From Rhizobium leguminosarum (GTDB lineage: Bacteria; Pseudomonadota; Alphaproteobacteria; Rhizobiales; Rhizobiaceae): a stretch of 64,000 nt of DNA. Where the stretch lies: positions 124,001 to 188,000 of the forward strand of contig NZ_CP025013.1 of NCBI RefSeq assembly GCF_002953715.1, given 5' to 3'. Shown here one piece after another: positions 16,920 to 25,463 of the stretch. Every line of letters starts with the position of its first letter. The first letter of the stretch is position 1. Under the pieces are notes generated by a model that saw nothing but the letters and a program-made list of their open reading frames with translations, was not told the DNA's origin and searched no databases. Made by a program: the position numbers and the translations under genes.

Positions 16920-17834
16920 TCAATACCGGATACGCGGATCGAGCAGCGCATAAGCGAGGTCGATCAACAGGTTCATGATGAAGATCGCCAGCGCCGAGAC
17001 CATGATGACGGCCAGCACGACGGCAAAATCGCGAAGCAGGATGGAATCGATCATCAGCTTGCCGATGCCCGGAAAGCCAAACACCGTCTCGACGACGACG
17101 GCACCGTTCAAGATGGCGGCCGCCTGGTCGCCGATGACTGTGATCACCGGCAGCATGGCGTTGCGCAGTCCGTGAATGAAGATGATTGAGTTCGAGCGGA
17201 CCCCCTTGGCGCGGGCCGTCTTCACATAGGCGGAAGACAGAACGCTGATCATCGAGCCGCGGACCACCTGCAGGATCAGGCCGAAAGGCCGGATGAACAG
17301 CACGCTGACCGGCAGGACCCAGTGCCAGAAAGTTCCCGTTCCCGATGTCGGCAGGACATGCAGTTTAACGGCGAAAATGACGATCGCGACGATGGCCAGC
17401 CAGAAATCCGGCGCCGCAGCACCGATCAGCGAGAAGAAAGTGGCAAGACGGTCGAAGACGCCGCCGACGCGAAACGCCGCCAGAGAACCGATGACGATCG
17501 CGGCGACCGTGACCAGCGCCATGGTGATGGCAGCCAGCCAGAAGGTCCAGACGAAGGCCTCCAGCACGACATTCATGGCCGGACGGGCCTGCCGCAGTGA
17601 CTGACCGAAATTGCCCTGGGCAAGATCCGAGACATAACGGCCGAACTGGATGATCAACGGATCGTTGAAACCGTTCATCTCACGGAATTGCTGGCGCATT
17701 TCGGTGGTCGCATCGATCGGCAGATAGAGGTCGGTCGGATCGCCCGTCAGCCGGGACAGGAAGAACACGATGACGATAAGCACCACGAGCGATACGCCAC
17801 TGGCGATCGCGCGTTTGCCGATGAAACTCTTCAT
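16920..17834 (-). CDS. Dipeptide-type ABC transporter permease (DppB class)
   Basis: A 304-residue permease. Residues 1-30 form the first helix, followed by the LTGDPTDLYLP periplasmic motif found in DppB proteins of this subclass. The EAA loop lies near residue 205 (YVKTARAKGVRSNSIIFIHGLRNAMLP). It is the first gene of a four-gene unit (DppB, DppC, fused ATPase, hydroxyacid dehydrogenase). The ATG at 17834 follows a GGGAGGAG ribosome site. Operator site 3 lies 114 bp upstream. The paralogous gene at 55736 keeps the LTGDPVNLYLP form of the motif. Confidence 0.92.
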   Translation of the reverse strand: MKSFIGKRAIASGVSLVVLIVIVFFLSRLTGDPTDLYLPIDATTEMRQQFREMNGFNDPLIIQFGRYVSDLAQGNFGQSLRQARPAMNVVLEAFVWTFWLAAITMALVTVAAIVIGSLAAFRVGGVFDRLATFFSLIGAAAPDFWLAIVAIVIFAVKLHVLPTSGTGTFWHWVLPVSVLFIRPFGLILQVVRGSMISVLSSAYVKTARAKGVRSNSIIFIHGLRNAMLPVITVIGDQAAAILNGAVVVETVFGFPGIGKLMIDSILLRDFAVVLAVIMVSALAIFIMNLLIDLAYALLDPRIRY

Positions 17835-17947
17835 GCCACTCCTCCCGAGTGAACCCCATGGGGTCGTGATTCCGGTTTTTCGTCTTCGTTTGTGCTACCT
17901 GTGATACCCCTCCGGCAACAGGCACGGCTCGACGACCAGTCGCTGTA

Positions 17948-17961
17948 ACTGAAATATTAGT
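17948..17961. promoter_or_regulatory. Predicted GntR operator, site 3 (upstream of importer operon)
   Basis: ACTGAAATATTAGT matches site 1 at 11 of 14 positions and is symmetric at 10. It sits 114 bp before the first permease gene, almost the same distance as site 1 from the binding-protein gene (106 bp). It is inferred to bring the permeases under the same regulator. Confidence 0.55.
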
Positions 17962-18000
17962 GCATCTAGAATTTTTGTGAACCCCAAAAATGATCGGGGC

Positions 18001-18867
18001 TTATCGCGGCGGCTTGCGCCGCCATGTCATGCCGCGGGTTCCAATAATGGCCGCGCCGAAGATCACAGCCGCGCCGATCCACGTCTGTACGGCCGGAACT
18101 TCCGCGAAAAATGAGAAGGCCATAAGGGCCACGACGGGCAGTCGGAGAAAGTCGAGCGGTGCCAGAACGCTTGCGGTCGCCATACTGAAGGCGCGCGTGA
18201 TCAGCGTCATGTTGAGTGCGCCGAGTGCCCCTTGGAGGGCAAGCAGTCCGAGTTGGCTCCAAGTCGGCATCGACCAGACCGGCAGCATGACGATCAGGCC
18301 AAGCGGTACCGTCGCTATCAGATTCCATGCAACCAGCCGGTCGGCACTATCCCTCAATGCCATCCGCCGCAGCATCAATTGGCTGGCCGCCGTCAAGACC
18401 GCTCCTGCCAGCGCAAAAAGCAGCCATTGGTCGAAACCGGACGCTCCAGGGCGAATGATGATCATGACGCCGATAAAACCTGCGACAATTCCCACCACGC
18501 TGGAGATGCCGACATGTTCCTTGAGCACCAGCCACGCACCGAGAACGAGAAACATCGGCATGGTGAAATTGATCGCCGTGGCATCGGCGAGTGGCGCGTG
18601 CGCAAAGGCGACGAACAAAGCAACCAGTGAGGCAAGCTTCAAAGCCGCACGCACGACATGCAGAACACGATAGGGAGAGGATTTCAGGTCGACCCGCGAC
18701 ACGATCCAGGGCGTGACGACAAGAAGTCCGAAAAACGACCGGAAAAAGCCGATCATCAATGGATGCACCTCGCCGGCCAGCAAACGCACAATGACTGCGT
18801 CGAAACTATTTAAAATGGAGGCAGCCACCATCAAGCAGACGGCAAGGCCTGTGCGACCAGGCTGCAT
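18001..18867 (-). CDS. EamA/DMT-family transporter
   Basis: A 288-residue inner-membrane protein with ten predicted helices arranged as two EamA repeats (residues about 8-140 and 150-280). The conserved PLADATAINFTMPMF region closes the first repeat. The start at 18867 is chosen for its AGGAGAA ribosome site; the longer frame upstream lacks one. Members export amino acids, nucleosides or other metabolites. It is oriented like the importer operon but lies upstream of it, with operator site 3 between, so co-regulation is uncertain and the substrate is unknown. Confidence 0.88.
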   Translation of the reverse strand: MQPGRTGLAVCLMVAASILNSFDAVIVRLLAGEVHPLMIGFFRSFFGLLVVTPWIVSRVDLKSSPYRVLHVVRAALKLASLVALFVAFAHAPLADATAINFTMPMFLVLGAWLVLKEHVGISSVVGIVAGFIGVMIIIRPGASGFDQWLLFALAGAVLTAASQLMLRRMALRDSADRLVAWNLIATVPLGLIVMLPVWSMPTWSQLGLLALQGALGALNMTLITRAFSMATASVLAPLDFLRLPVVALMAFSFFAEVPAVQTWIGAAVIFGAAIIGTRGMTWRRKPPR

Positions 18868-19142
18868 CACGCTTCTCCTGACCAAACCAAGGTGAACCCC
18901 GCTATATCGGCCATTCGATACAGCTGCGCGTTGAACCGGCAATCCATTGGAAATAAAGCCTTCCTGGCGTGTCTGCTAATCTCCGGGCCTCCCAACGGTT
19001 TGCCGCGGCTGAGACCGCTCGTTCTTGCCAGGGGCCGGCAGCATCCATTATCTCCGGCGCGGATTAACGGCTTTACCTCAATCCATCGGCCGCCGTCCAC
19101 ACTGACAGAGCGCATTGCTGACAGGGCCGCCCTCGCCCTCGG
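18868..19142. other. Non-coding stretch upstream of the EamA gene
   Basis: About 275 bp between the EamA start and the stop of the small gene at 19143. Short frames on both strands lack ribosome sites and family features. No tRNA, strong terminator or repeat was recognised. It presumably carries the EamA promoter. Confidence 0.5.
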
Positions 19143-19424
19143 CTAGTGGAGCACTCCGTTCGTTTTCGCCCGGTTGGAGAATTGGTGGACGAGCATGATG
19201 CCCTGCTCAAGGAGCAACTCGGCCGCCTGCAGATCGCGCGGCGTGAGATCGCCGGATAGTCCGCGAATCGTATTCGCGACGCAGATGGAGTTGGCGACGA
19301 AGCGGGCGTCGCCCTCACCTTCTGCCTCCTCGGCCGTTGCTTCCAAGGCGTCGGCGACGGTGTCGAGCAGGCTCGAGCGTTCGACAAGCGTCATGTCGTT
19401 CAGGGTTTTGGAAATGCCGTTCAT
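19143..19424 (-). CDS. Small protein of unknown function
   Basis: I do not recognise this 93-residue protein. The start at 19424 has a GCGAGGAGA ribosome site; a longer reading to 19553 would lack one. The product is acidic, probably all-helical and soluble: leucine-rich stretches (TLVERSSLLDTVADALEATAEE, of which only the pattern matters here), an RFVANSICVANTIRG segment and a LQAAELLLEQGIMLVHQFSN helix. No signal peptide or membrane helix is seen. It lies 150 bp downstream of the Nudix gene on the same strand, so a shared transcript is possible. Confidence 0.6.
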   Translation of the reverse strand: MNGISKTLNDMTLVERSSLLDTVADALEATAEEAEGEGDARFVANSICVANTIRGLSGDLTPRDLQAAELLLEQGIMLVHQFSNRAKTNGVLH

Positions 19425-19574
19425 GATTGTCTCCTCGCGCGTGCCCAAGGCGGATCGCAGCTCCAATTTCTCGATTTCAGTCACATGGCGGTGACTGTCA
19501 GATAGGATGGTTGTCTTCAGAAGCAACTCATGGCTGCCGCGCATCTGACGCATAGTGCAGCCAGATGGGACGGC

Positions 19575-20045
19575 TTAATCAACAACTTCGGGCCGTAGGA
19601 GGCCGGTAAGCATTGGTCGCTGCCCTTTCAAGAGCTTTACGGCTGCGTCGGGCAGGGAAAACCAGCCCGCGCGATCAACCTCCGGAAAACTCTTTACCCG
19701 GCCTGACCGTGGCGGCCATTCCATTTGAAATTCGGAACTCTGTATCGCATTCACGTCCAGTACCGGATCGGCTTCGATCGACCACGCGATAACTATCTTT
19801 CCGCCAGGTTGTCGGTATTCGCCCAACGGTGTGAACCTGCCATCGACTGCTACACCCAGCTCTTCGGCAGTCTCCCTTATTGCCGCCGCGAGCTCGTCTT
19901 CTCCAGGCTCGACCAGCCCCTTCGGGATCGACCACGCAGCCTCGTCTTTCCCAGCCCAGAAAGGACCGCCCGGATGGACGAGAAGGACTTCGATGTCCCC
20001 GGAAACGTGCCGGTATATCAGAAGTCCGGCGCTACGGACTACCAT
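19575..20045 (-). CDS. Nudix hydrolase
   Basis: A 156-residue protein with a complete Nudix box from residue 43 (GLVEPGEDELAAAIRETAEE, followed by LGV). That fits the GX5EX7REUXEEXGU pattern with all metal-binding glutamates present. These enzymes hydrolyse nucleoside diphosphates linked to another group. The N-terminal SAGLLIYRH strand and the WSIPKG segment before the box resemble bacterial MutT/Ap4A-type members. It lies 24 bp after a 55-residue zinc-ribbon ORF and probably shares its transcript. The substrate is unknown. Confidence 0.88.
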   Translation of the reverse strand: MVVRSAGLLIYRHVSGDIEVLLVHPGGPFWAGKDEAAWSIPKGLVEPGEDELAAAIRETAEELGVAVDGRFTPLGEYRQPGGKIVIAWSIEADPVLDVNAIQSSEFQMEWPPRSGRVKSFPEVDRAGWFSLPDAAVKLLKGQRPMLTGLLRPEVVD

Positions 20046-20069
20046 CGCCTTGTGCCCTTCTTGCGTCGA

Positions 20070-20237
20070 TCACGAGGCCAGGCATTCCTCACAGATGCCG
20101 CAGCCGTCATCGTCCATCCACCGACGCCGGCGCTTGCAGCAAAGGCAAGCAGCATAGTCCGGTTGTTCTGTTGTGTCTTCCGGAGGAATGATCTCGATCG
20201 TCGTGTCGAATAGAGTGTCGGCCACAAGCTCCGCCAT
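20070..20237 (-). CDS. 55-residue zinc-ribbon-like small protein
   Basis: A short minus-strand frame runs from ATG 20237 to a stop at 20070. A GGAG ribosome site lies 8 bp before the start. After an acidic N-terminus (MAELVADTLFDTTIEIIP) the protein has CLCCKRRRR, then CGICEEC near the C-terminus. The cysteine pairs separated by about 14 residues look like a zinc ribbon. It is followed after 24 bp by the Nudix gene, suggesting translational or at least transcriptional linkage. I know no characterised homologue. The cysteine spacing, ribosome site and placement support a real gene; no comparative data are available here. Confidence 0.6.
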   Translation of the reverse strand: MAELVADTLFDTTIEIIPPEDTTEQPDYAACLCCKRRRRWMDDDGCGICEECLAS

Positions 20238-20249
20238 CTCGTTGCTCCA

Positions 20250-20375
20250 TTAGTCTGTTCTAAATAAGATAGGAACGGCGATCGATACCGGCAAGCTCTC
20301 GACGACGTCAGGCGGTGCAATGAAAGGGTCAACTTCGACGCCGGTCGGAGCGGCAAATGCCATGCCGAACCACAT
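20250..20375 (-). CDS. Possible 41-residue peptide upstream of the zinc-ribbon gene
   Basis: A frame from ATG 20375 to TAA at 20250 encodes a proline- and valine-rich peptide (MWFGMAFAAPTGVEVDPF..., ending ILFRTD). Its stop is 12 bp before the zinc-ribbon start. The ribosome site is poor. It may be a leader peptide or a chance frame. The amino-acid composition is protein-like, but nothing else supports it. Confidence 0.3.
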   Translation of the reverse strand: MWFGMAFAAPTGVEVDPFIAPPDVVESLPVSIAVPILFRTD

Positions 20376-20472
20376 TCGGCGATCTCAGCATCGAACGCTG
20401 GGCCTTCTTGCGACACGTGATATAGTTAAATTTCGGTCGTCCACCTGGACGATGCGACAAAGGAATTATTCC

Positions 20473-21153
20473 ATGGGAGACCAGAAACGCCCGCTGCAAC
20501 CAGGAGAAACTGCCCCAGCCTTCGCACTAGCCACGGCCAACTTCGACGGAACCGTCTCTTTCGCCGACTTGAGCGGTCGCCCGTTCGTAATCGGTTTCTT
20601 TCGCGGGCTGCACTGCCCGTTCTGCCGGCGCCAGTTAGAACAGCTTGCCGGCGTACAGCCGACCCTGCGCGCTGCCGGGGTGGAGACCGTGGCCGTTATC
20701 AACACGCCGGTGGAACGTGCCCGGCTGTATTTCCGCCACCGGCCGACGCCAATAACGCTTCTGTGTGACCCGGACTGCCGCACGCATCGAGCCTACGGTG
20801 TGCCGCATGGCGAGTTCCTGCCCGAAGGGAGCTGCGAGCAGCCCGAATGGCCCTATGGCGCAACGATGGCGCAGTTCCAGGCGGCACGCATCAACCCCAC
20901 GGGCGAGCTGCCGGAACCGCTGCACCCGATGGAAGCCAACACGATACTCAACGCCAAGGACGGCTTCGAGCTTGACGAAGCCGACAATGCGATCTTCGCG
21001 AACCACGCTACCCAGCTCGTCGGGCACTTCCTGGTCAATGCGAACGGCACCATCGGCTGGACCCAAATCGAGGCGCTCGACGGACCGAACAGCCTCTCGA
21101 TCTTCCCGACCGCGGCGGAGATCATCGCCGCCGCTGGTAGCCTTGGACGCTGA
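20473..21153 (+). CDS. AhpC/TSA-family peroxiredoxin-like protein
   Basis: A 226-residue thioredoxin-fold protein. Near residue 45 the GLHCPFCRRQL motif gives a CxxC at the usual peroxidatic position. The N-terminal PGETAPAFALATANFDGTV and the RPFVIGFFRG strand are typical of the redoxin family. Members reduce peroxides or act as disulfide oxidoreductases. The C-terminal half is longer than in classical AhpC and holds an HFLVNANGTIGWTQIE strand pair. The start at 20473 has AAAGGA upstream; the in-frame extension to 20320 has no ribosome site. It is a single gene convergent with the operon ending at 21208. Confidence 0.82.
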   Translation: MGDQKRPLQPGETAPAFALATANFDGTVSFADLSGRPFVIGFFRGLHCPFCRRQLEQLAGVQPTLRAAGVETVAVINTPVERARLYFRHRPTPITLLCDPDCRTHRAYGVPHGEFLPEGSCEQPEWPYGATMAQFQAARINPTGELPEPLHPMEANTILNAKDGFELDEADNAIFANHATQLVGHFLVNANGTIGWTQIEALDGPNSLSIFPTAAEIIAAAGSLGR

Positions 21154-21207
21154 CCTGCCGCGAACCGTCGGGATGTTGCGTTCCGCCGGTCCGGAAAAAT
21201 CATCACG

Positions 21208-22278
21208 TTAGACGGACCTCAACCGCTTTTCGGTTTTTGCGTCGAACAGATGCAGTTTGCTGAGATCTGGGGCAATGACGATCTGGTCGCCGGCGCGCAG
21301 ATCAAGGCGTTCTCTTACCGTCGCAACGAGGTGATCGGCGCCAAACTTCGTGGTTATCTGGATCTCAGCACCAGTAGGCTCAACGAGGACGACCTCAGCT
21401 GTAGCAGGACCTTGTCCGATTGTGAGATGCTCAGGGCGAATGCCGTAGATAATCTGCGCGCCGCGTTCCAATGACGCTGCTTCGGGCAATGGCAATCTAC
21501 CTCCGCCGTCCGCAATCAACTCCAGCGGTCCCGAGGTGCTGACCTGCCCTCGAATAAGGTTCATCGCCGGCGAACCGATGAAGCCCGCCACGAAAAGGTT
21601 TGCCGGCCGGTCGTAGAGATCCAGCGGCGAGCCTATCTGCTCGACGAAGCCGTCCCGCATCACAACAATCCGATCGGCCATCGTCATGGCCTCGATCTGA
21701 TCGTGGGTGACGTAAATGGTCGTTGTCTTCAGTCGCTGATGCAGTTGCTTGATTTCGGAACGCATCTGGACACGCAGCTTCGCGTCCAGGTTTGACAATG
21801 GTTCGTCAAACAGGAAGACCTGCGGATTTCTAACGATGGCACGGCCCATCGCCACACGTTGGCGTTGGCCACCCGACAGGTTTCTCGGATATCTTTCGAG
21901 CAGATGTTCGAGCCCGAGAATTTCAGCGGCCTCCCGAACACGCTGCCTGGTCTGTGCTTTGGGTGCTTTGGCCAGCTTCAGCGAAAAACCCATATTCGCC
22001 TCGACTGTCAGGTGGGGGTAGAGCGCATAGGACTGGAAAACCATTGCGATATCGCGTTCTTTTGGCGCGACATTGTTTACGACCTTGCTGCCGATCGAAA
22101 TCCGACCAGCCGAAATCTCTTCGAGGCCGGCGATCATCCGCAACAATGTCGACTTCCCGCACCCGGAAGGACCGACCAGGATAACGAATTCGCCGTCTTG
22201 GATATCAATATCCACACCATGCAGAACTTCGAAGTGACCGTAGCTCTTGCGGGCATTCGCCACACTTACTGACGCCAT
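21208..22278 (-). CDS. Sugar ABC transporter ATPase (UgpC/MalK class)
   Basis: A 356-residue ATPase with Walker A GPSGCGKSTLLRM near residue 37, Q-loop VFQSYALYPH, signature LSGGQRQRVAMGRA and Walker B VFLFDEPLSNLD. The C-terminal TOBE/OB domain (residues about 240-350) is the MalK-type regulatory part. The start at 22278 has CGGAGAAAG upstream; a frame extending to 22401 overlaps the upstream gene and is less likely. It is the last gene of the operon and completes the importer of the permeases at 24606-26380. Confidence 0.92.
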   Translation of the reverse strand: MASVSVANARKSYGHFEVLHGVDIDIQDGEFVILVGPSGCGKSTLLRMIAGLEEISAGRISIGSKVVNNVAPKERDIAMVFQSYALYPHLTVEANMGFSLKLAKAPKAQTRQRVREAAEILGLEHLLERYPRNLSGGQRQRVAMGRAIVRNPQVFLFDEPLSNLDAKLRVQMRSEIKQLHQRLKTTTIYVTHDQIEAMTMADRIVVMRDGFVEQIGSPLDLYDRPANLFVAGFIGSPAMNLIRGQVSTSGPLELIADGGGRLPLPEAASLERGAQIIYGIRPEHLTIGQGPATAEVVLVEPTGAEIQITTKFGADHLVATVRERLDLRAGDQIVIAPDLSKLHLFDAKTEKRLRSV

Positions 22279-22345
22279 AACTTTCTCCGGCTGAATATTG
22301 ATATCCTCGGGACGCAGCCGCTCGTCTGATACGGCTGTCGATTGC

Positions 22346-23644
22346 TCATCGGCTTGCCGTGGCGGCTGAATAAGGCGCCAATGCCGCGTCGACCGCAGCA
22401 AGGCAGAGCTCGCGGGCCTTCGGAGCGACCCGCTTTGAGACCACGTTAGAATATAGTCGGCCGAGATATTGGCTGATCAGAGTTTCGGGAATTTCATCAG
22501 GAAGCCGGCTGAACAATTCGCCGACTGCGGCGGATGCTCGAGGATCCGGCCAGTAATAGCGAATTCGATCACTATAGCTGAAATGCCGCTGCAGTCGCTG
22601 CTCATCGGGACTGCCGCCATAGTGGCCCGCCCAGCTTGCCGGTTGCTCAACCATGATTTTTTCCATGGTCGTCACCAGTCCTGTTCGTGGCGTCTTCCCT
22701 GCAAGTAGATCAGCGATCGCATCGAGACCGTACAGCGCTTCGCGCAGCGCGAAAGTCAGCCCTGGTCCGACCTTGAGGATTGCAAAGCCGCTGTCAACGA
22801 GAGCAGACAAGGCTTCGGCCGGTTGGTAGTCGGTGGAATGTGCTTCGAAAACCAAGCCCGGCATGTCGTCCAGCGAACGAATGAGGCTCTCGGCCCGTTC
22901 AGGCTTGTAGAGCGCCACGTCCGTGTTGCCAAACTCCACACCCGGCTGAACCACTATCCCAATGACCCGCTCCATCGCCGACGCCAAACCTGCTTCGGCA
23001 AACGACGCCCGGTGAACCGCCAGGGTTTTCATCGCCGCATCGGCCCGCGTAATTTCGATTTCTTCGAGTGCGTGCGTTGCGCCACCTGGAGGCGGCACCT
23101 CGGTTCCGATGATATAGACCGGCGGACGGCGGCCTGAACGAAGAGCGGCCTCTTCCGCGGCCTTTGCCAATCGAGCGGCCCGCGCCGCGGTCAGTTCGTC
23201 ATCGAGCGCCGCTGGTTCACCGGCACAGCCCATCGACGTGTCCAGGTGAATCTTTTCGAACCCTGCCTCGACATAGGCCGTCACCATAGCCGCGGCGCGC
23301 AGCATTGCCTCCTCGGCCGCCAACGTCCTCCATGGGTTGGGGCCGAGATGATCGCCTCCCAGGATGATGCGTTCGGCTGGAAAATCAGTCGCTGCGGCGA
23401 CGTTCTCGATGAACCGGCGAAAGTCCACCGGCGTCATCGCGGTATAGCCGCCCTCCTGATTGACCTGATTGCAGGTGGCTTCGATGAGGACCGCCCGGTG
23501 CTCCATGCCGGCACGCCGAAGGGCTGCCTCAATGACCAGCGGATGAGCCGAGCAGACCGAAGTGACGCCATGGGGAAAAGGCAGGTTTCGGACGCCGAAA
23601 AGCTTTCGCAGCGCGATCTGCCGGTTCTCTTCGATCCTCGTCAT
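22346..23644 (-). CDS. GatZ/KbaZ-family protein (tagatose-bisphosphate aldolase non-catalytic subunit family)
   Basis: A 432-residue TIM-barrel protein of the GatZ/KbaZ/AgaZ family. Landmarks are GVTSVCSAHPLVIEAAL near residue 26, ATCNQVNQEGGYT near 56, LGGDHLGPNPW near 95 and KIHLDTSMGCAG near 131. In enterobacteria these proteins stabilise a class II aldolase (GatY/KbaY) that cleaves tagatose 1,6-bisphosphate; a tagatose-6-phosphate kinase role has also been proposed. No catalytic class II aldolase gene is in this window. It overlaps the SIS gene by 4 bp. Its place beside an AgaS-like protein points to galactosamine or tagatose-phosphate metabolism. Confidence 0.88.
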   Translation of the reverse strand: MTRIEENRQIALRKLFGVRNLPFPHGVTSVCSAHPLVIEAALRRAGMEHRAVLIEATCNQVNQEGGYTAMTPVDFRRFIENVAAATDFPAERIILGGDHLGPNPWRTLAAEEAMLRAAAMVTAYVEAGFEKIHLDTSMGCAGEPAALDDELTAARAARLAKAAEEAALRSGRRPPVYIIGTEVPPPGGATHALEEIEITRADAAMKTLAVHRASFAEAGLASAMERVIGIVVQPGVEFGNTDVALYKPERAESLIRSLDDMPGLVFEAHSTDYQPAEALSALVDSGFAILKVGPGLTFALREALYGLDAIADLLAGKTPRTGLVTTMEKIMVEQPASWAGHYGGSPDEQRLQRHFSYSDRIRYYWPDPRASAAVGELFSRLPDEIPETLISQYLGRLYSNVVSKRVAPKARELCLAAVDAALAPYSAATASR

Positions 23645-24594
23645 GCGAGCGTCACAACCTTCGTCAGGTGACGGGGAGAGACCGTGTCGATTTGCCGAGT
23701 CTGCGCGGCCCGTTCGCCGAGGACCTGCAGCGCCGGAAGGACAACGAGACCCGCAAGCGAAAGATCGACATCAACGGCGAGTTCCAGATCGCCTGGACCA
23801 CCTACACCGATAACAACCGCGCCTTTTTCTCTCAGTTCTTCCACCAGTTTCATTTCCGCCTCCCTCTGGTCGGAGCTATACAGCATGACCGCAACCGTCT
23901 TCCCGTCAACGAGGCTGATCGGCCCATGCCGGTATTCCAGCGGGTGGAAGGCCTGGGTCATGATCTGGCTCATTTCCATCAGCTTGAGCGCTCCTTCCAG
24001 GGCGACGCCGAAGAGGGGCCCGCCGCCGAGAAAGACGAAGTGCGATCGGTCGGCGATAATTCCAGGCAGCGCGGCATCGAGAGCGCTCGCGAGCTGGCGG
24101 GCCGAATTCACGACAGAGACAGGAACCTTCTGCCCGATCATCTGCAAACCGAGAAGGACCATGAGGCTCGCCGATACCGTCATGACGATACCTTCGTCCG
24201 GATGGGTTTCTGCCGCGACCATCCGATCGCAATTTTTCGCAAGAGAGCTTTCCGGTTCGACGGTTATCGCCGTCACGAAGGCGCCGGCGGCCCGGCTTGC
24301 CTTTGCTGCGGCGACCGTCTCTGTCGTCTCGCCGCTCCGGGAAAGCGCGACGACGTGCGTGTTGCGCCACTCCGGCCAGAACGCCGAGGGGCGGTTTTGC
24401 CATTCGGCGCCGGGGACCGCGATTGCCTTTCGTCCGGCCATATTGGCATAGGCTGCCAGCGAAAGTGCAAGATTGAAAGACGTGCCACAGCCGACGAAGA
24501 CGAGCAGCTCCGCCCTATCGGCAGCTGAATTCGAGCCGATCGCCTTCTCCCAGTAGGGAAATTGCTCGAAAATAACTTTTTCGGTCGTGTTCAT
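23641..24594 (-). CDS. SIS-domain sugar isomerase/deaminase (AgaS-like)
   Basis: A 317-residue protein with two SIS domains as in the isomerase half of glucosamine-6-phosphate synthase. Visible motifs are VGCGTSFNLALSLA near residue 33, SRSGETTETVAA near 84 and FHPLEYRHGP near 215. Such proteins isomerise or deaminate phosphorylated amino sugars (AgaS acts on galactosamine 6-phosphate). The start at 24594 is set by GGAGA just upstream; a 513-residue reading through the permease gene is an artefact of an open alternative frame. It is embedded in the operon between the permease and GatZ-like genes. Confidence 0.87.
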   Translation of the reverse strand: MNTTEKVIFEQFPYWEKAIGSNSAADRAELLVFVGCGTSFNLALSLAAYANMAGRKAIAVPGAEWQNRPSAFWPEWRNTHVVALSRSGETTETVAAAKASRAAGAFVTAITVEPESSLAKNCDRMVAAETHPDEGIVMTVSASLMVLLGLQMIGQKVPVSVVNSARQLASALDAALPGIIADRSHFVFLGGGPLFGVALEGALKLMEMSQIMTQAFHPLEYRHGPISLVDGKTVAVMLYSSDQREAEMKLVEELREKGAVVIGVGGPGDLELAVDVDLSLAGLVVLPALQVLGERAAQTRQIDTVSPRHLTKVVTLA

Positions 24595-24605
24595 GAAGTC
24601 TCCGA

Positions 24606-25463
24606 TTATTTGACTGAACCAGCCAACAGGCCGCTGACGAGGTAACGGTTGAGGAAAATGACAACGAGGGCGGGGATGACGATGGCGATCGAGCCGCTCG
24701 CGGTGATGAGCCCGTAGTCGATGAAGTTCTTCGTGACGAATTCCGGGATCAGAACCGTTAGGGGCTTCGTTGCCTGCGGCGAAAAAATGAGCGGCACGAG
24801 ATACTGTCCCCAGGCACCAAGGAAGGTGAGGATCGCCGCTGCCGTCAGACCCGGTCCGGCCAGCGGCAGGACGATATTGAAGAAGATGTAGAGCCGGCCC
24901 GCTCCGTCTAGTTGCGCCGCCTCTTCCAGTGCGATCGGAAGAGCTTCGAACACGCTCCGCAGCAGCCATAACGACAGGGGCAGGAAGGCCGAGACATAGA
25001 TCAGCGAGACGCCCACATAGGTATCGACGAGATGCAGCTTGATCATGATCTGATAGAGCGGGATCAAAACTGCGTAGGCGGGAATAGCCAGCGTCGCGAC
25101 GACGGCGATAAAAAGCACTTTCCGGCCAGGAAACTGAAGCCTGGTGAACGCGTACGCTCCAAGAGAGGATATCGCGACGCAAAGCAGGGTGGCGGCGATT
25201 GATGTCACCACGCTATTGAGCAACGCGGCCCGGAACTGTTTGAATACCTCCACACCTCCGATCCGGGCAATATTGATGCCGAGCAGCCGTGAGTAGTGAT
25301 CCAGCGTAAAGTGCTGCGGGAAGAAGTTGATGGGTCGGGTCGAAAAGTCGTCGCTTGGCGTAACCGAACTCGCGATGGTCCAGTAGATCGGCCCTAAAGA
25401 CCAGATCAACAGGACGACGACGCCGGCCCAAATCATCATTCGATAGGCAGTCGTGGATTTCAT
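24606..25463 (-). CDS. Sugar ABC transporter permease (MalG class)
   Basis: A 285-residue inner-membrane protein with six helices. The EAA loop lies near residue 185 (EEAAQLDGAGRLYIFFNIVLP), which contacts the ATPase. It starts where the MalF-class gene stops (1-bp overlap at 25463), the usual arrangement for a two-permease importer. It works with the binding protein at 26377 and the ATPase at 21208. Confidence 0.93.
   Translation of the reverse strand: MKSTTAYRMMIWAGVVVLLIWSLGPIYWTIASSVTPSDDFSTRPINFFPQHFTLDHYSRLLGINIARIGGVEVFKQFRAALLNSVVTSIAATLLCVAISSLGAYAFTRLQFPGRKVLFIAVVATLAIPAYAVLIPLYQIMIKLHLVDTYVGVSLIYVSAFLPLSLWLLRSVFEALPIALEEAAQLDGAGRLYIFFNIVLPLAGPGLTAAAILTFLGAWGQYLVPLIFSPQATKPLTVLIPEFVTKNFIDYGLITASGSIAIVIPALVVIFLNRYLVSGLLAGSVK

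Noticed and set aside
23641..25182. SIS protein read as a 513-residue fusion with permease-region sequence
   Set aside because: The extra N-terminus reads the permease gene out of frame; the real start is at 24594 with GGAGA upstream.
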